Below, piece after piece: positions 1-51,780 of a stretch of DNA of 64,000 nucleotides; the first letter of the stretch is position 1; each line of letters begins with the position of its first letter. The stretch is taken from positions 25,767,399 to 25,831,398 of the forward strand of contig CM075195.1 in assembly GCA_037577475.1 (NCBI GenBank). Direction: 5' to 3'. Position numbers and translations under genes: made by a program. This DNA is from Chaunax sp. Z400 (Eukaryota > Chordata > Actinopteri > Lophiiformes > Chaunacidae). The notes below the pieces were generated by a model that worked only from the letters and a program-made list of their open reading frames with translations, ran no database searches and had not been told where the DNA came from.

Positions 1-41
1 AGGAGGGTATGCTCCTATATTCAATACCAATGTTTCAGCAC

Positions 42-39927
<39,886 letters not shown>

Positions 39928-40950
39928 CAGGATGCCTGGGCACACGGACACCAAGCTGTCTCTCCTGCTGTAAAAAAAAAAAAAAAAAAGAACAGACATG
40001 ATTAATCAATCAAAGATCAATCAATGAGTTTTTACTTCACACCAGAGGGTTTATCTGTCAGTAAATTGACGAGTAAGTGGAAGTGTCTACTTTCAGGAAA
40101 CTTGAAGCACTTCCCACTATCTACTATTGTCCGATAGCAGGTGGTTAAAGCCTGTTGGGAATGGTATTCTTATTATGCCTCTAAAGTTCTGTGGTAATGC
40201 TGGTGTCAGAACTCTACACAAAGCAGCTTTCAATGATGGAAATGCTAGTGTAGTTGTGTTGTGACACCAAGGAGCGGAAAGGCCTCTTGTATACTCAGGC
40301 TGCACAAACACAGAGACTGCTGTGTATGTGTGTGTGTCTGTGTGTGTGTGTGTCTGCGTTTGTGTTGGTCAGACTTTTAACCAACCTGACATATTATTAT
40401 AGGACGGCCAGAGGACAGAGTGCATGAAAAGACTTTTCAGCCTGGGATGCTTTTGCAGTCTAAACAAGCCATTTAAGTCGACTGCTTTGTTGTCAGACAA
40501 ATGACAAATCAAACATTTACAACTTTAGAGTTTAAATGCAGGTTTTTATCAAAAGCATGTCTCTGTTGGTAAGCATTTTTCACATGACATTTTCTCACAA
40601 TGGCTCTGCGCTCACAATGTCAAAGGCTGAAGCACAGAGAAGGGACTCACAACATCTCAACACTCTGCTCAACAGATTTACATGTGTAATACATTGTTGA
40701 CTGCAACTGTAATAATAAGATATTTGTTCTCTTGATGTCTAGATTCAAATGCTACAGAACAACCTCAATAAGCTTGTATCCTAACTTCCTGTAGGCTAAC
40801 ATTCGCTTCAACTTTTGATTCATCACTAATCAAACTACATTTGTTTCAGATTTGGTTTTTGCTGATGTTTGGATGACGCTTCTCATGCATGCTCACCCTA
40901 CACATAGTACATAACTAGAATATTTATATAGAATATAATTATTATTGCAT

Positions 40951-41045
40951 GTTCTCCCCATGTCTGCGTGGGTTCCCTCTGGGTTCTCTGTATTCCTCTC
41001 TTTCCACCACCAAAAACATGCAGTAGAGGTGAATTGCTGAGTCTG
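40951..41045 (+). mobile_element. SINE-family fragment
   Basis: GCATGTTCTCCCCATGTCTG, CGTGGGTTCCCTCTGGGTTC and ACCACCAAAAACATGCAGTA match the middle of the family at 5749. Confidence 0.7.
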
Positions 41046-41126
41046 AATTGAGTAATAGTACATGAGTAATAGTACATAAGATGAGTAAAATTTTCACTTG
41101 TACTGCAAATGTAATGAAGTAAAATT

Positions 41127-41175
41127 TGTTTTATATAGCACCTTCTTAAACACAGATTACAAAGTGCTTTACAGC
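41127..41175. mobile_element. LINE 3'-end-like fragment
   Basis: TTTTATATAGCACCTTCTTA with ACAAAGTGCTTTACAG, the 'TATATAGCAC...AAGTGCTTTACA' tail seen in fish LINE families. Confidence 0.5.
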
Positions 41176-42637
41176 AGGAACCTAATATCGGTTCTCCTTG
41201 ATTACTAGTAATCAGCGCACGAGATCAGGATCTTCAAATAGGAAGGTGCCACGTACCGTCTGTCGTCTCAACTGTTCTCCTTGAGGATTTAAGATTTTTA
41301 GCTGGTACAGGACAGTCCTTTGTGACAATACCAAGCCAGCCTGGATGCATTTCACATGCATGACAATATATCATGGAGCATCCCGTATCTGTGCGGCATC
41401 AAGGATGTCAGACTGGCTTGAACAATGTTGAACAGTCACTGAACCTTAAAGCAGTAGTCCCATGATAGTTATGACTCACAGACTGAAAACCCATCCCCAG
41501 AATTTGGAGTCACATTGGTATCATTATTAGTTTGATAGTTGTTCAAGAAAAATTATATTTCTTCTTCAGGATTCAGTTTCAGATTTTAATGATTCATTCC
41601 GTGGCACATGCCCCATCCTTCCACCTGGAAATTGGTCAACTAGTTTATGTGGAATTGCAAAAATGGCCCCAAAAGCCTGATCTGGCAAAATTTAAAAAAA
41701 TTAAACAAAGGATCCTCTCTCGAAATTTAATGGGTTCTTCCCTGTCAAATGCCCAACCCTCCAACCAAGCTTCATGTAAACCTGTGGAGTAGTTTTTATG
41801 TAATTGAATAATTGAATATTCAATTGAATTTACGAGATAAATATGTCAAACTGTTTTCTTTTGTTTTCTGTGCTGTCATAGTATTTTTTTAAAGACAGCT
41901 GTAAAATGTGTAGGATTAGTTATGATCAGCTGATACGTGAAAATATGCATTTCTTTTCAGCATTCATTCATCTCACCCTTCACTTATGCACACTTACAAT
42001 AAGTTTAGTTAGATTCATTATTTTAAGAAAGAATAAAAACTGTGTGTGAATCAATACTGGTTTTTTATGATAGATGCTATAGATCCATCTTTCCATCCAG
42101 CACCTACTCTCAATAGAGTAGTTGAGATAATGCAGATCGTAAACCCATCCTTTGGTTATTATTTTTACCAGTAAAGCCTCTGTGCAGAATGACTCCTCAC
42201 GGCAGAGTCCATTCAATGGACATTGGGGTAAAGAGATGTGCAACAAACTGTGAAGCCTTCGATTGAAAAAAAAGAGTATCCTTCCAAAGCTACGCTTAAT
42301 GAGATCTAAAAAAAAAAAGCATCCAGAGACATGAAGATGCGTCTTATTCTGACCATCCAAACTACAAATGTCACAAAGACACTGAGGATGTGAAAAACCA
42401 CCTGCTACACAGTTAAAGTACTACTCTACTGTTATATTTTAACAGCTACACAGTTAAATGAGCTTACAGTTTAGCCACGGACCACCTATAGAGGTGGTGA
42501 CAGCACTAAGTTACATTTTAATCACCATGAGACCACAGGAAAAAAAAAACAAGGGGATATAGGAAGAGCTGCTATCATACAAATCCAATAAGGAAACAGA
42601 GCAGTAACAGTGAACCATCATCCAGCTCCATACTCAC

Positions 42638-42908
42638 ACAGCCAGGTCACCTCACTCTCCTCTGCACTGCGTGGTCAGACTTGCTCACTCGGTCTTTACG
42701 AGCCGATTTTGTCTGACAGCGTGCGTGTGTGTGTAGATTCCTGTATCCGAGTGTGCACATGTGCAGGTCCTGGACCCCAACGTGTATATTTACGCGTGCA
42801 TGCACACGTGTGCTGTGTATGTGCGCCAGAATGTGTAAAACAAACTTGAAAGCACAACTGACGGCACCAATGTAAAAACAGAGGGAATGCCGCTGACCAA
42901 TAAGAGCA
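42638..42908 (-). promoter_or_regulatory. Possible alternative promoter and first exon of lamb4
   Basis: On the minus strand an inverted CCAAT box (TTATTGGTCAGCGG, near 42884-42908) is followed by a TATA-like TAAATATA (42785-42792) and, about 150 nt further, a strong donor GGCTGT|GTGAGTATGG at 42638. The spacing fits a TATA promoter with a ~120-nt noncoding exon. No expression evidence, and each element alone is common by chance. Confidence 0.25.
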
Positions 42909-43136
42909 CAGAGTGTGTGATGTACCCCCCTCCCTCCATTCCTCTCCTCCCTCGCTCCCTCCAGCTCGTCACTAGGCCACTGGGGTGAATGGACAGCTAT
43001 TCTTATTCTAATTCCACTGTCACTCCGTGGGCCACTGGGTGAAAGAGGGGAATGGTCTCCAGGCTTTTGGAATGCACCACCCCTTTCTTCTGGACACTGG
43101 TGAGGAGTGAAGGGTGAGAGAGGCATAGAGCAAACC

Positions 43137-43174
43137 AGAGAGAGAGAGAGAGGGAGAGAGAAAGAGAGAGAGAG
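43137..43174. repeat. (GA)n microsatellite
   Basis: Imperfect GAGA run. Confidence 0.85.
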
Positions 43175-43279
43175 GAGTGAGGGAAAAAGTGGTAAATGGC
43201 TGGGAAAAAGGAAAGCGGACAGAAGGTGAGAGACACTGATGGGAACAGAGATATTTTGGCTCTCTGGGGTAAACTAGGT

Positions 43280-43895
43280 CAGTGGTTTTCAAAGTGGGGT
43301 CCAGGGACTCCCAGGGGTCCTTGAGGGGAAAAAAGGGGAGTCATTACTTTTCAATACTTGACAGAATGTACAACAATTATAGCCATTAATATCGTACGCT
43401 TTCTGTATTAAAACAAATACAAATAAAATTCCTATCAGATGGGGGTTCAGAGGTTTTTGTAGAACAATTGAGTATGAGGGTTCGGTGCAGAGCTTTTGAA
43501 ATAAAGCATTCTGAGGCTACCTGAGGAGGAAATTAATGTTTCTTCTTGTATTCTTGCTCAATCAATCCTTCGATCTTGATTTCAGCACCATCTTTATCTT
43601 CTGCTTTGTGCTTTGTGTTAAAGGTCACAAGAACATGAGAATCTGATTTTAAAGTCAGCTGATCCTGTATATAAGCTTCTTGAGACCTCAGAAGAAGATG
43701 TGGCACAGGATGAACAACAGGTCATGCCATAATGGATGGCATTCAAGGCTAAATTGGCATTTTGGTAAAAGGGTGCCCACTGAAGGTACGAGGGTGCAGC
43801 ACCCCTGTTACCCAATTTAGAAAAACTCTGGGGGGTCCATGCTTTTTTAAACTCAGTTTAGGGGTTCTTGACAGGAAAATGTTTGAGAACCACTG
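43280..43895. mobile_element. hAT/Charlie-like non-autonomous element with target duplications
   Basis: Ends CAGTGGTTTTCAAAGTGGGG and (right end) GTTTGAGAACCACTG are inverted. Flanks AACTAGGT (43272-43279) and AACTAGGC (43896-43903) match at 7 of 8 positions, the hAT target-site size. 616 bp, no transposase frame. Confidence 0.85.
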
Positions 43896-45473
43896 AACTA
43901 GGCAACTTCAGTTCACCGCAGAACCATGTAAGACCACTTTATGCCACTGAGCGAGAGGAGCTGACCAACATCTGAACACATCACCTCTAGAGCTCTCTAA
44001 TTGTCATGTTACAGTATACCTGGTTTGATTCACAGGCAAACCAATGTGCTCTAAACCATGTCCCGACTCTGAGCAGCTGCCAGGCAAAAGGATCCAAAAC
44101 TGACACCTACAACTAAAAAAATCAAAGTTAGTGAATACAATAACTTATATCAGTTGCCACTTGATATAAACTCTGATCACTAAAACTCACTGACCACATT
44201 TGTTTTGCAAAGAATCTGCAGCAGGCATCTGTCAATAATTCTTTAATTGTCCCTCGCTGTCCACCGTCACTATGGTTGCGTTTACTAAAGTTTAACAGCG
44301 GAAGAAGAGTGAATGGAAGATTTATGGAGAGGAGGCTCATCACAGATAAAGGTGTAAGGAGAGCTTGTTTTTTTTATGATAGAAACAGAAATACAATGAG
44401 TGGCACTTGTTTGTGGTTTCTGTTTCTAACAAGATCATATCTTATCAAGTCTTTGGGCCGCTTGAAAAATATTTTGGCCAGTTATTGTTTTTATTTATCT
44501 AGCCTTTGGCAGGTAGACCAGGAAGCAACCAGCAGAGACTCCACGAGGTAACTTCTATTTGTGCTTAAATTCAGTGGAATTTCAAAAACAATTTGACTGG
44601 AGTTCAGCAAGGGAATTTTGCTGTTTCATACCTGTCACCTCCAGTTAGACAGAAAACAAGGGATGTGACAAATCAACTGGGTTGATGCATCAGACCAGGG
44701 TCATGGAGGTCAACTCTATTCAAAAAATCAAAACTGGTTCTATGGCGACTAAAGAGAAACAGAGAGGTGTTGGACGGGCACAAACATTGCCTTTGAATGG
44801 TGTATATGTGTGAGTTTTGTGCATGCATGTGTGTGATTCAGGGTAGACAAATAAGAAAAGCTGCAGGAGAGAACAAAGCAGCTTCCACATTCACAGCTCT
44901 CTGGTGATGTGTCCTTTGACCTCTGCTAAAGAGGGAGACGGACAGGCACAAATTCTAGGCTTGACCGCTCCGAGCACGTTGCTCAAGTCATTTGCATAAA
45001 AGTTGTGTCAAACCTTCATCGGCTGGTTGTAATCTAGAAGTTATTTTGATCACTATACTCCCATTCAATAGCTCTGTCTCAATTCAGGGATCACATCCTT
45101 CATCCCATTTCAAAGACTTCAAATGTGGCCACATGTGAAGAAGGCCACCCGATCCAAAGATTCTTTGTGGACTGGTGATGTTTACATTTTCCCCCCCCAA
45201 AACAGACTGTACCAACATTATGAGCCCCCAAGGCTATGGATGGGAAGAGCTGGTGACTAGAAGGGGTGCGTGATAAAACTGGTATACTGGTATATATCAG
45301 TACAACGTACTAGTGAATAGATATGATGTTTTGTTGTTAAAAAACTTTGCTAACACCAGGTAACTTCCATCTTTGGCCCAGCAGTCATGCATGTGTGCAT
45401 CAAAATGGTGACGAAAGACTTTACCCTCGTAGGCAACGCAAGGAAATAATTGAGTGTGTGGCAACATTTTTTT

Positions 45474-45655
45474 GGGGGGGGGGGGTTTCTGGCATTTTGC
45501 CTTTATTTTACCGGACAGCTGAAGAGGTGACAGGAAATGTGGGAGAGAGAGTGGGGGGAAGACAAGCGGCAAAGGGTCACGGATCGGAATCGAACCCGTG
45601 CCGACCGCTAGACCTCGGTACATGGGGTCCGTGCTCTAACCACTGCATCTGCACC
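45474..45655 (-). mobile_element. Second SINE-like family with tRNA-type B-box
   Basis: A poly-G run, then GCCTTTATTTTACCGGACAG, GAAGAGGTGACAGGAAATGT, and GGAATCGAACCCGTGCC, whose reverse complement GGTTCGATTCC is a perfect pol III B-box. A common fish repeat, here on the minus strand. Confidence 0.65.
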
Positions 45656-47221
45656 CCAACATTTTGTTTTAAAAAAGTTCACTAAGAACAGCACAGTTGA
45701 TAAAAACATGGCAGTTTGCGAAAACTTGGAAGACAAGTTGAATCCTCGGGCAGAACATGTCCCAGTGGATGTGCCAGCCTTCTACTGTGAGTCGTCTAAG
45801 TCGCCATGAACTACGAGTAAAAGCACAATGACAAGTCAAAGGTAGGGTAGTTGACGCACAAAGTTGAAAGGTTTACAGTCTACAGTTTACAGTCTTTACA
45901 GTCAGATCTTCTGGCTCACAGGATCATTGACTCTGTTTGAATTTTGAAGATCTTATCAAAACACTGGACCACAAATATAATACCAAGCAGGAAACAATTC
46001 TCTGAAGTAATAACCCAAGTGACTAGTCCAGACTGTAAGAGCGCTCAAAGCAGCCTTACAAAGCTTTGCCTTTGCATACTTTGAGGGATGCAGCCTCTTA
46101 ATTGAGACATAGCAAATATCTGTACTATTAATAATGCCTGATTTTGACTTCAAAGGATTGCTACAGCACAAACCTAAAGGTAAAATAACCTGAGCAATTA
46201 ATTATTTCAAGCGGAATTATCTTTTAATCAACACAGTCTGCATCTGTATCCACATTCAATCTGTAATCCTGAACTTAAGGAGAATACAGTCATCCAGATA
46301 CTTAAAAAAAATGTATAATTACAATAAATCAAATGGGGAAAAATGTGAATGTACCTATACTGAAAGCTTGAGCAAAGACTTTGAAGCATGTACTCACACA
46401 GGATCATGACAAGATAAGAGGAAACCTGCAGAAAGTTCAGTGGCACCAACATAATTTGTGTGCAGGACTCAGACAAAGCCAAGAAATCTCGAGACGCTAG
46501 TCCAAACAATCCCAGGCTCCCATATCTTTGAACTCAATAACATGATAAGCCTGACTCTGTGTGTGTGTGTGTGAGTTTATGTACACATCAAATGAAGGGC
46601 TGAGCCACCAAACACACTGCCAATACACTACAGCTAGAGACACTGTTGTATAAGTAATGTAAAACAAGGCCAGGCTTGAAATGGGATCAGATCATTCAGA
46701 TGAGCTCATTGAGGAAGTTTGCTCTCATTACACAGGCAGGTGACTTTATATTTAGGGCTGCTGTTACCTGCACCACTGTGAGTCATCCAGACCAACGGTT
46801 CCCAGTGTTACCTGTTGTAAGGCTCTACAGGCCTTTCAGGTTAAATCAAGTACCCTTGGATTGACCCCATGAAGCTCATTATGTTCTAAATTTCTGCATT
46901 AGTTATAAACTGGATGGTAATCAACGCCATTATTTAGTGGATATTCAACACTACTGAACAATGTTTAGGTCTTAGTTTGCATTCATGTCTTTTTCTTGCT
47001 TTCACACATCTGCAGATGCCCACACCTTGGAGTGAATGTTTGATGTGTCTACATTAAGTCTAATACAGTTAGCGATTTACTATATTCTTGAAAATGGCTT
47101 TCAGCAAGTGATCGGAGGAAAACTGAATTCCGCTGCAATGTACATATCACTGTAATTATAGGTCGCGAGAGTAATTATAGCAAAAGCCTGGTACAGGAAA
47201 CACATTTTTTAATTCCACGTT

Positions 47222-47960
47222 CCACAAAAAGTCAAGTCAAGTCAAGTCAAAGTTCATTTATATAGCACATTTTAAATAACCATAATGGGTTGACCAAAGT
47301 GCTGAACAGAAAAGACTGATACAGATTTTTTAAAAACAACTACAGGAATAAAACAAATCAGATAATCAAATAAGTTAAAATCAAGTAAAATATAAGGATA
47401 AAAGGAAATAGAATAAGCATTAAAATAAACACTAAAAATGAGCAGATTAAATAGGGGTGTCAAGGCTCAACTCGAATCAAAAGCCAGGGAAAAAAGGTGC
47501 ATTTTTAACAAGGATTTAAAAACTTCAAGACTCAGTGCAGTTCTGATTTGGATGGGTAGACCATTCCAGAGGTTTGGAGCTGCCACTGCAACGGCAGGGT
47601 CACCTCTGGTTCTTAATTTGGACCGAGGAATGTCCAAGAGCATTTGGTTTGTTGACCGGAGTGCTCTGACTGGAGAGTGCAGGTGCAAGAGCACTGTTAA
47701 ATAAGAAGGTGCTAACCCATTTAATGCCTTAAAAACAATCTTAAAATCTATGCCATACTGCACAGGAAACCAGTGGAGAGACGCCAATACTGGCAACAGT
47801 TTTGCAGCTGCATTAAATTGTGGTCTGATGAAGCTGTGTTGTGTAGAAAATATGAATCTTCACCTCCTTCCCAAGGTTCAAATATATAAAAGACTGTGCA
47901 ATTATATTGCAGTAGTGTGCCAGATCTGGAAGAAGTCTCTGTGAGTCTTTGTCAGACTGT
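47222..47960 (-). mobile_element. 3' part of a non-LTR retrotransposon (reverse transcriptase C-terminus)
   Basis: Minus frame 47467-47796 encodes LASLHWFPVQYGIDFKIVFK, ALNGLAPSYLTVLL, ALRSTNQMLLDIPRSK, APNLWNGLPIQIRTA, FKSLLKMHLF, the C-terminal region typical of L2/CR1-group fish LINE polyproteins. It ends at a (TCAAG)n-like tail near 47221-47250 with TTTATATAGCAC. 5'-truncated; family assignment approximate. Confidence 0.75.
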
Positions 47961-49317
47961 GGCTAGAGACTGAAGAAATACGTCGCTTAGGATGAAAAGC
48001 TGTTTTATTAATTGTGGTTTCTGAGAAAATAAGACTGAGAGAACCCACAGAGTCTTTTCTTTCACAAGGTGCAGATACTGCTCTTTTTTATTGACTGTCT
48101 ATTTAAAATATAGGAATATACTGTAACATAAATAGGATATTTGCATCAGAATGGCTCACTTCATCTGGTCCTATAAATACACTCTACATGATTGAATGCA
48201 CATTTGAGGTGCATTGCAAAAATTGAATCAAAGCTGTTGTAAATTACTGTAACACAACTTAAAGTTACAATGAATACCTCAAAATTGCACAGGCTTTATG
48301 AATTATATGGATCAAAGAACTATCTCAGTAGACACTTTCCTACTATTCATAGAGTTTGGATAAAATTCCAAGCCTTACACTTTCATGGAAAGATCAATGA
48401 AAACAATACTTACCACTTAGCATTAAGGTAGTAATGATTCTTAGTGGGGATCTAATGAATAAGAATGCAGCCCTGGTATACTTCAATGGATAAAGAAACT
48501 ATGAAGACACACTTGAACTGAACTCTACAGGAAAGCTCAAGCAGATAGCAACTATAATAGATTACAATAGAGCCCACAGCAAACAATTAACTCCACCAGT
48601 CAACAATTCAAGCTACATTTTGATGGAAACGGACCACCCAAACACAACATGTTCAATTAAAGGGATTGAATGTAATCATAGTGTCAAACAATGAAACTAT
48701 TTCCTAATTCATTACATACGGTGGAGCCAAAGGAAATCTCATAAATACTGTCTGGAGATTTGTTACTTCCATTCATCTTTCCTTCATTTCTTCCATCCTC
48801 CATTCATTCATTTTTTTTTTACAGCGAGAGTAAGATTACCATCAAAGATAAGTTCCCATAAGATTTGCAGAGGCAGGGTTAAATCTTCCAGCGAGCCACC
48901 CATTACAGATTTTCACTATTTAACAAGACCTCAAATGAAGCACACCTAATATCATCTACTGCTTAGTTAGTACTTAGACTTTGTTCCACACCACCTATGT
49001 ACACACAGATGTACAATTCAATTTTACTGTAATTCTTTAACCTCAGAGGGACACACCCGAAACTCCATTCAACACAATCACCACATTCATGTTTGGACTA
49101 GAGGGCCAGAGGATCAGCAGGTAAGCGGACAAATCTAAATTTGTAGCTCAGCGTTTGGTCCTGTGGAGGTTAGTAAGGTACAACTGGCCAGGCAGAGCTT
49201 CAGGGGAGGCAACAGTCCAAATTATTACAGATCATTTCAAAGAATGACAGTTTAGCAATATTAATACACACGGTTTGTGCCATCATAGCCTTCATATGGG
49301 TATTTTCAGGATTTAAG

Positions 49318-49500
49318 CTATACTTTATTGTCCCCGAGGGGAAATTCTTTCTCTGCTTTTGACCCCTCCCTGAGGAGCAGTGGGCTGCCATTACGGCACC
49401 CAGTTAGCAAATTGGGGTTCAGTATCTTGCTCGAGGATACTTCGACATATAGACCTGGGGGAAGTGGGGATGTACAGTGGGCGACTAGGAAGGCAGTGCC
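49318..49500 (+). repeat. Fish interspersed repeat (same family as 25200)
   Basis: ATACTTTATTGTCCCCGAGG, GGAAATTCTTTCTCTGCTTT, CCTGAGGAGCAGTGGGCTGC, GGGGTTCAGTATCTTGCTCG. Confidence 0.7.
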
Positions 49501-51604
49501 TTGTTGGAAACTGGTAAAATTAGCTAATAGGTGTTTTGTATGTGATACTCATCCTCATATTTCCATAAGTAAGTGTATGACAAACCAAAACAGACAGAAC
49601 AAGTAAAAAAAAAAAGCCCCCTTCAACCAAATAATATCAGCTTTTTTTTCAGTACCTGAAAATTTTGCAGGCAGAGGCAGATGTTAGTTAATTAATTGTT
49701 ATTTGGTAAAATTCTAACACATACTCTGTGGGTGTTGGCCTCAAATGGGAACCTGTGGGGGCTGAAAAATGAGGCCAACATGGAAGTGCCAGAAACGGCA
49801 TTCAATTGGCGTGCCTAAACTCCACCCATGCTCCATCTCCTTGCCTGTTTTTGGATTAGCTGCCAGTTAGGCAGAGTCAGGCAAGGCTGGGGCCACCACA
49901 CTGAAGGTCTATTTATACTACATCTTCTTACAAAAATAGTGTTATCTGCCAATGCCCACATGCTTTCATGTGTCCTTTATGTTGGCATCGATACATCCCC
50001 ATAGGGCAGTGAGGACTCAAAAGTTTCGTAAGTTTTGTAGTTTGATAATGTATAGTAAATAAAAAGCAGCAAAAGTGGAAGCAATGATGTACAGGCCATT
50101 AAATACACCGCAAAGTGTAGATGAAGAGTTTTTTCTACTTGTTTATGCCACTTTTTTCTTCTTAGTTGTGTCCTTCCACATTTTTCATGCCTTGCTTGAA
50201 TTATGGCTACACTCCTCCCAATGATTCCCAGTAGCACAACTCAGTTTCGTCAGTTTCGTCCATATCCGTAATCTCTCTGAAAATTTGCACACCTACGCAT
50301 CAAGCAGAGTACAGGCAGAGGGCTACGTCCATATCTGTCTTTAATGTTGAGTAGAAATGGCCCTTAAATTCACAATGACTCCTCAGAAACGTATGAGTGA
50401 TGTCTCACAGATTACGGTTGGTTGGTCTCTGCCAGGGTTGGCCCTTTATACATATTCTGTTTGTGAAATTCATGGAAAGGACTGAAGCCAAGGAAAAAAG
50501 AGTGTCTGATTTCTGAATTTGGTCTCTGTTTTTTGCAGATAATGCGGTTCTTCTTCATCAGACCATGGCGTTCAGCATGCACAGGGGCAGGTTTGGAGCT
50601 GTGTTAGAAGTGGTTGAGATGACAGCAGATCCAGGTATAAGGCCGTGGCTTTCCGCCAGAAAACAGTGGATTGCTCCCTCTGGATTACTGCCATAAATGA
50701 AGGAGTTTAGGCATCTCTGGCTCTTGTACACAAATGGGGGCAAACTGGAGCATGAGATGGATAGGTAGATTGGAGAGGCATCACCAGTGACTCAATGGAT
50801 GGTTGCGGTGAAGAGGCAGCTGTGGACAAAGCTTCGATCTGTTACAACACTTACTTAAACTGAGCTTACTCAATACTTGAGTCTGACTTGACTTGAGTCA
50901 CCCTTAGAGAAAGGGCGAGGAGTTCAGACATCCAGTGGCAGCTTGGAGTAGAGCTGCTGCTCCTTCAAGGTGAAAGGAGCCTTTTGCATATTATCAGAAT
51001 GTATTTTGTGCTTTTGCATGTCATTGAACACCATCTGGATTAAAGCTGTTTTTTGTCATTATAGGAATGAATGTCATAGAGAGAAAAAATGGTAGCTGAC
51101 ATAGTATGAGAAATCACAAGTCAACGTTGACGCAGTAGAATGCTGAGTCATCACAGACCTGTCTGAAGCGTGTAGAGGTGTGTGTGTGGACAGCGTGCAT
51201 AGAGCAGATTTATCAACCTATCTGTCCCGCTGCCTTCAGATGACTCAGGGGATTTCATGAACTGAAGGAGAAAGGTCTTTATTCTATTATCTAGTTCTGC
51301 AATTAAATCACATGATGCACTGGCATTTATCTGCAAAACATTCCACCACCATCCTTCTTCATTATTTAAACTGTAAGTGTTGATGTTAGGGCTAAACAAT
51401 AGTTACTACACATAGTTATGTAGATGCTGAAGTTCTCTATTGTGCAGCCCTAGTTGCTACTGAGTGTCAGGTGCAGTGGCCTGGCTACTAGCTGATGAAA
51501 TGTTCGATTGTTGCAAATGTTTGTGAGAAAAGCGGACAGAATGAAATGTGTTTCACCTTATTTGATCATAAAAACAGTCTAAAAAGCCTTATCTAGCAAT
51601 GTTA

Positions 51605-51780
51605 AAAAATGTGACAAACTCCTGAATCCATCCATTTATCTGGATCCACATCAACATTTAATGCCTTCCTTGCTACATGCCCAACCTTCTATCAAGTTTC
51701 ATCAAAATTTGCCAAGCAGTTTCTGTGTAATCCTACCGACAGATGCCGGTGAAAGTATAATCTCCTTTTTGGAGGTAATC
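51605..51780 (+). repeat. Dispersed repeat
   Basis: GCCCAACCTTCTATCAAGTT, TGCCAAGCAGTTTCTGTGTA and TCCTTTTTGGAGGTAAT; shared with 41585-41800 and 26400-26702. Confidence 0.5.

Noticed and set aside
42647..43126. 159-codon open frame on the minus strand, the longest in the window
   Set aside because: Composition is low-complexity and promoter-like (His/Arg/Ser-rich, CT- and GT-rich DNA), with no domain, and it overlaps the candidate alternative promoter. Treated as chance.
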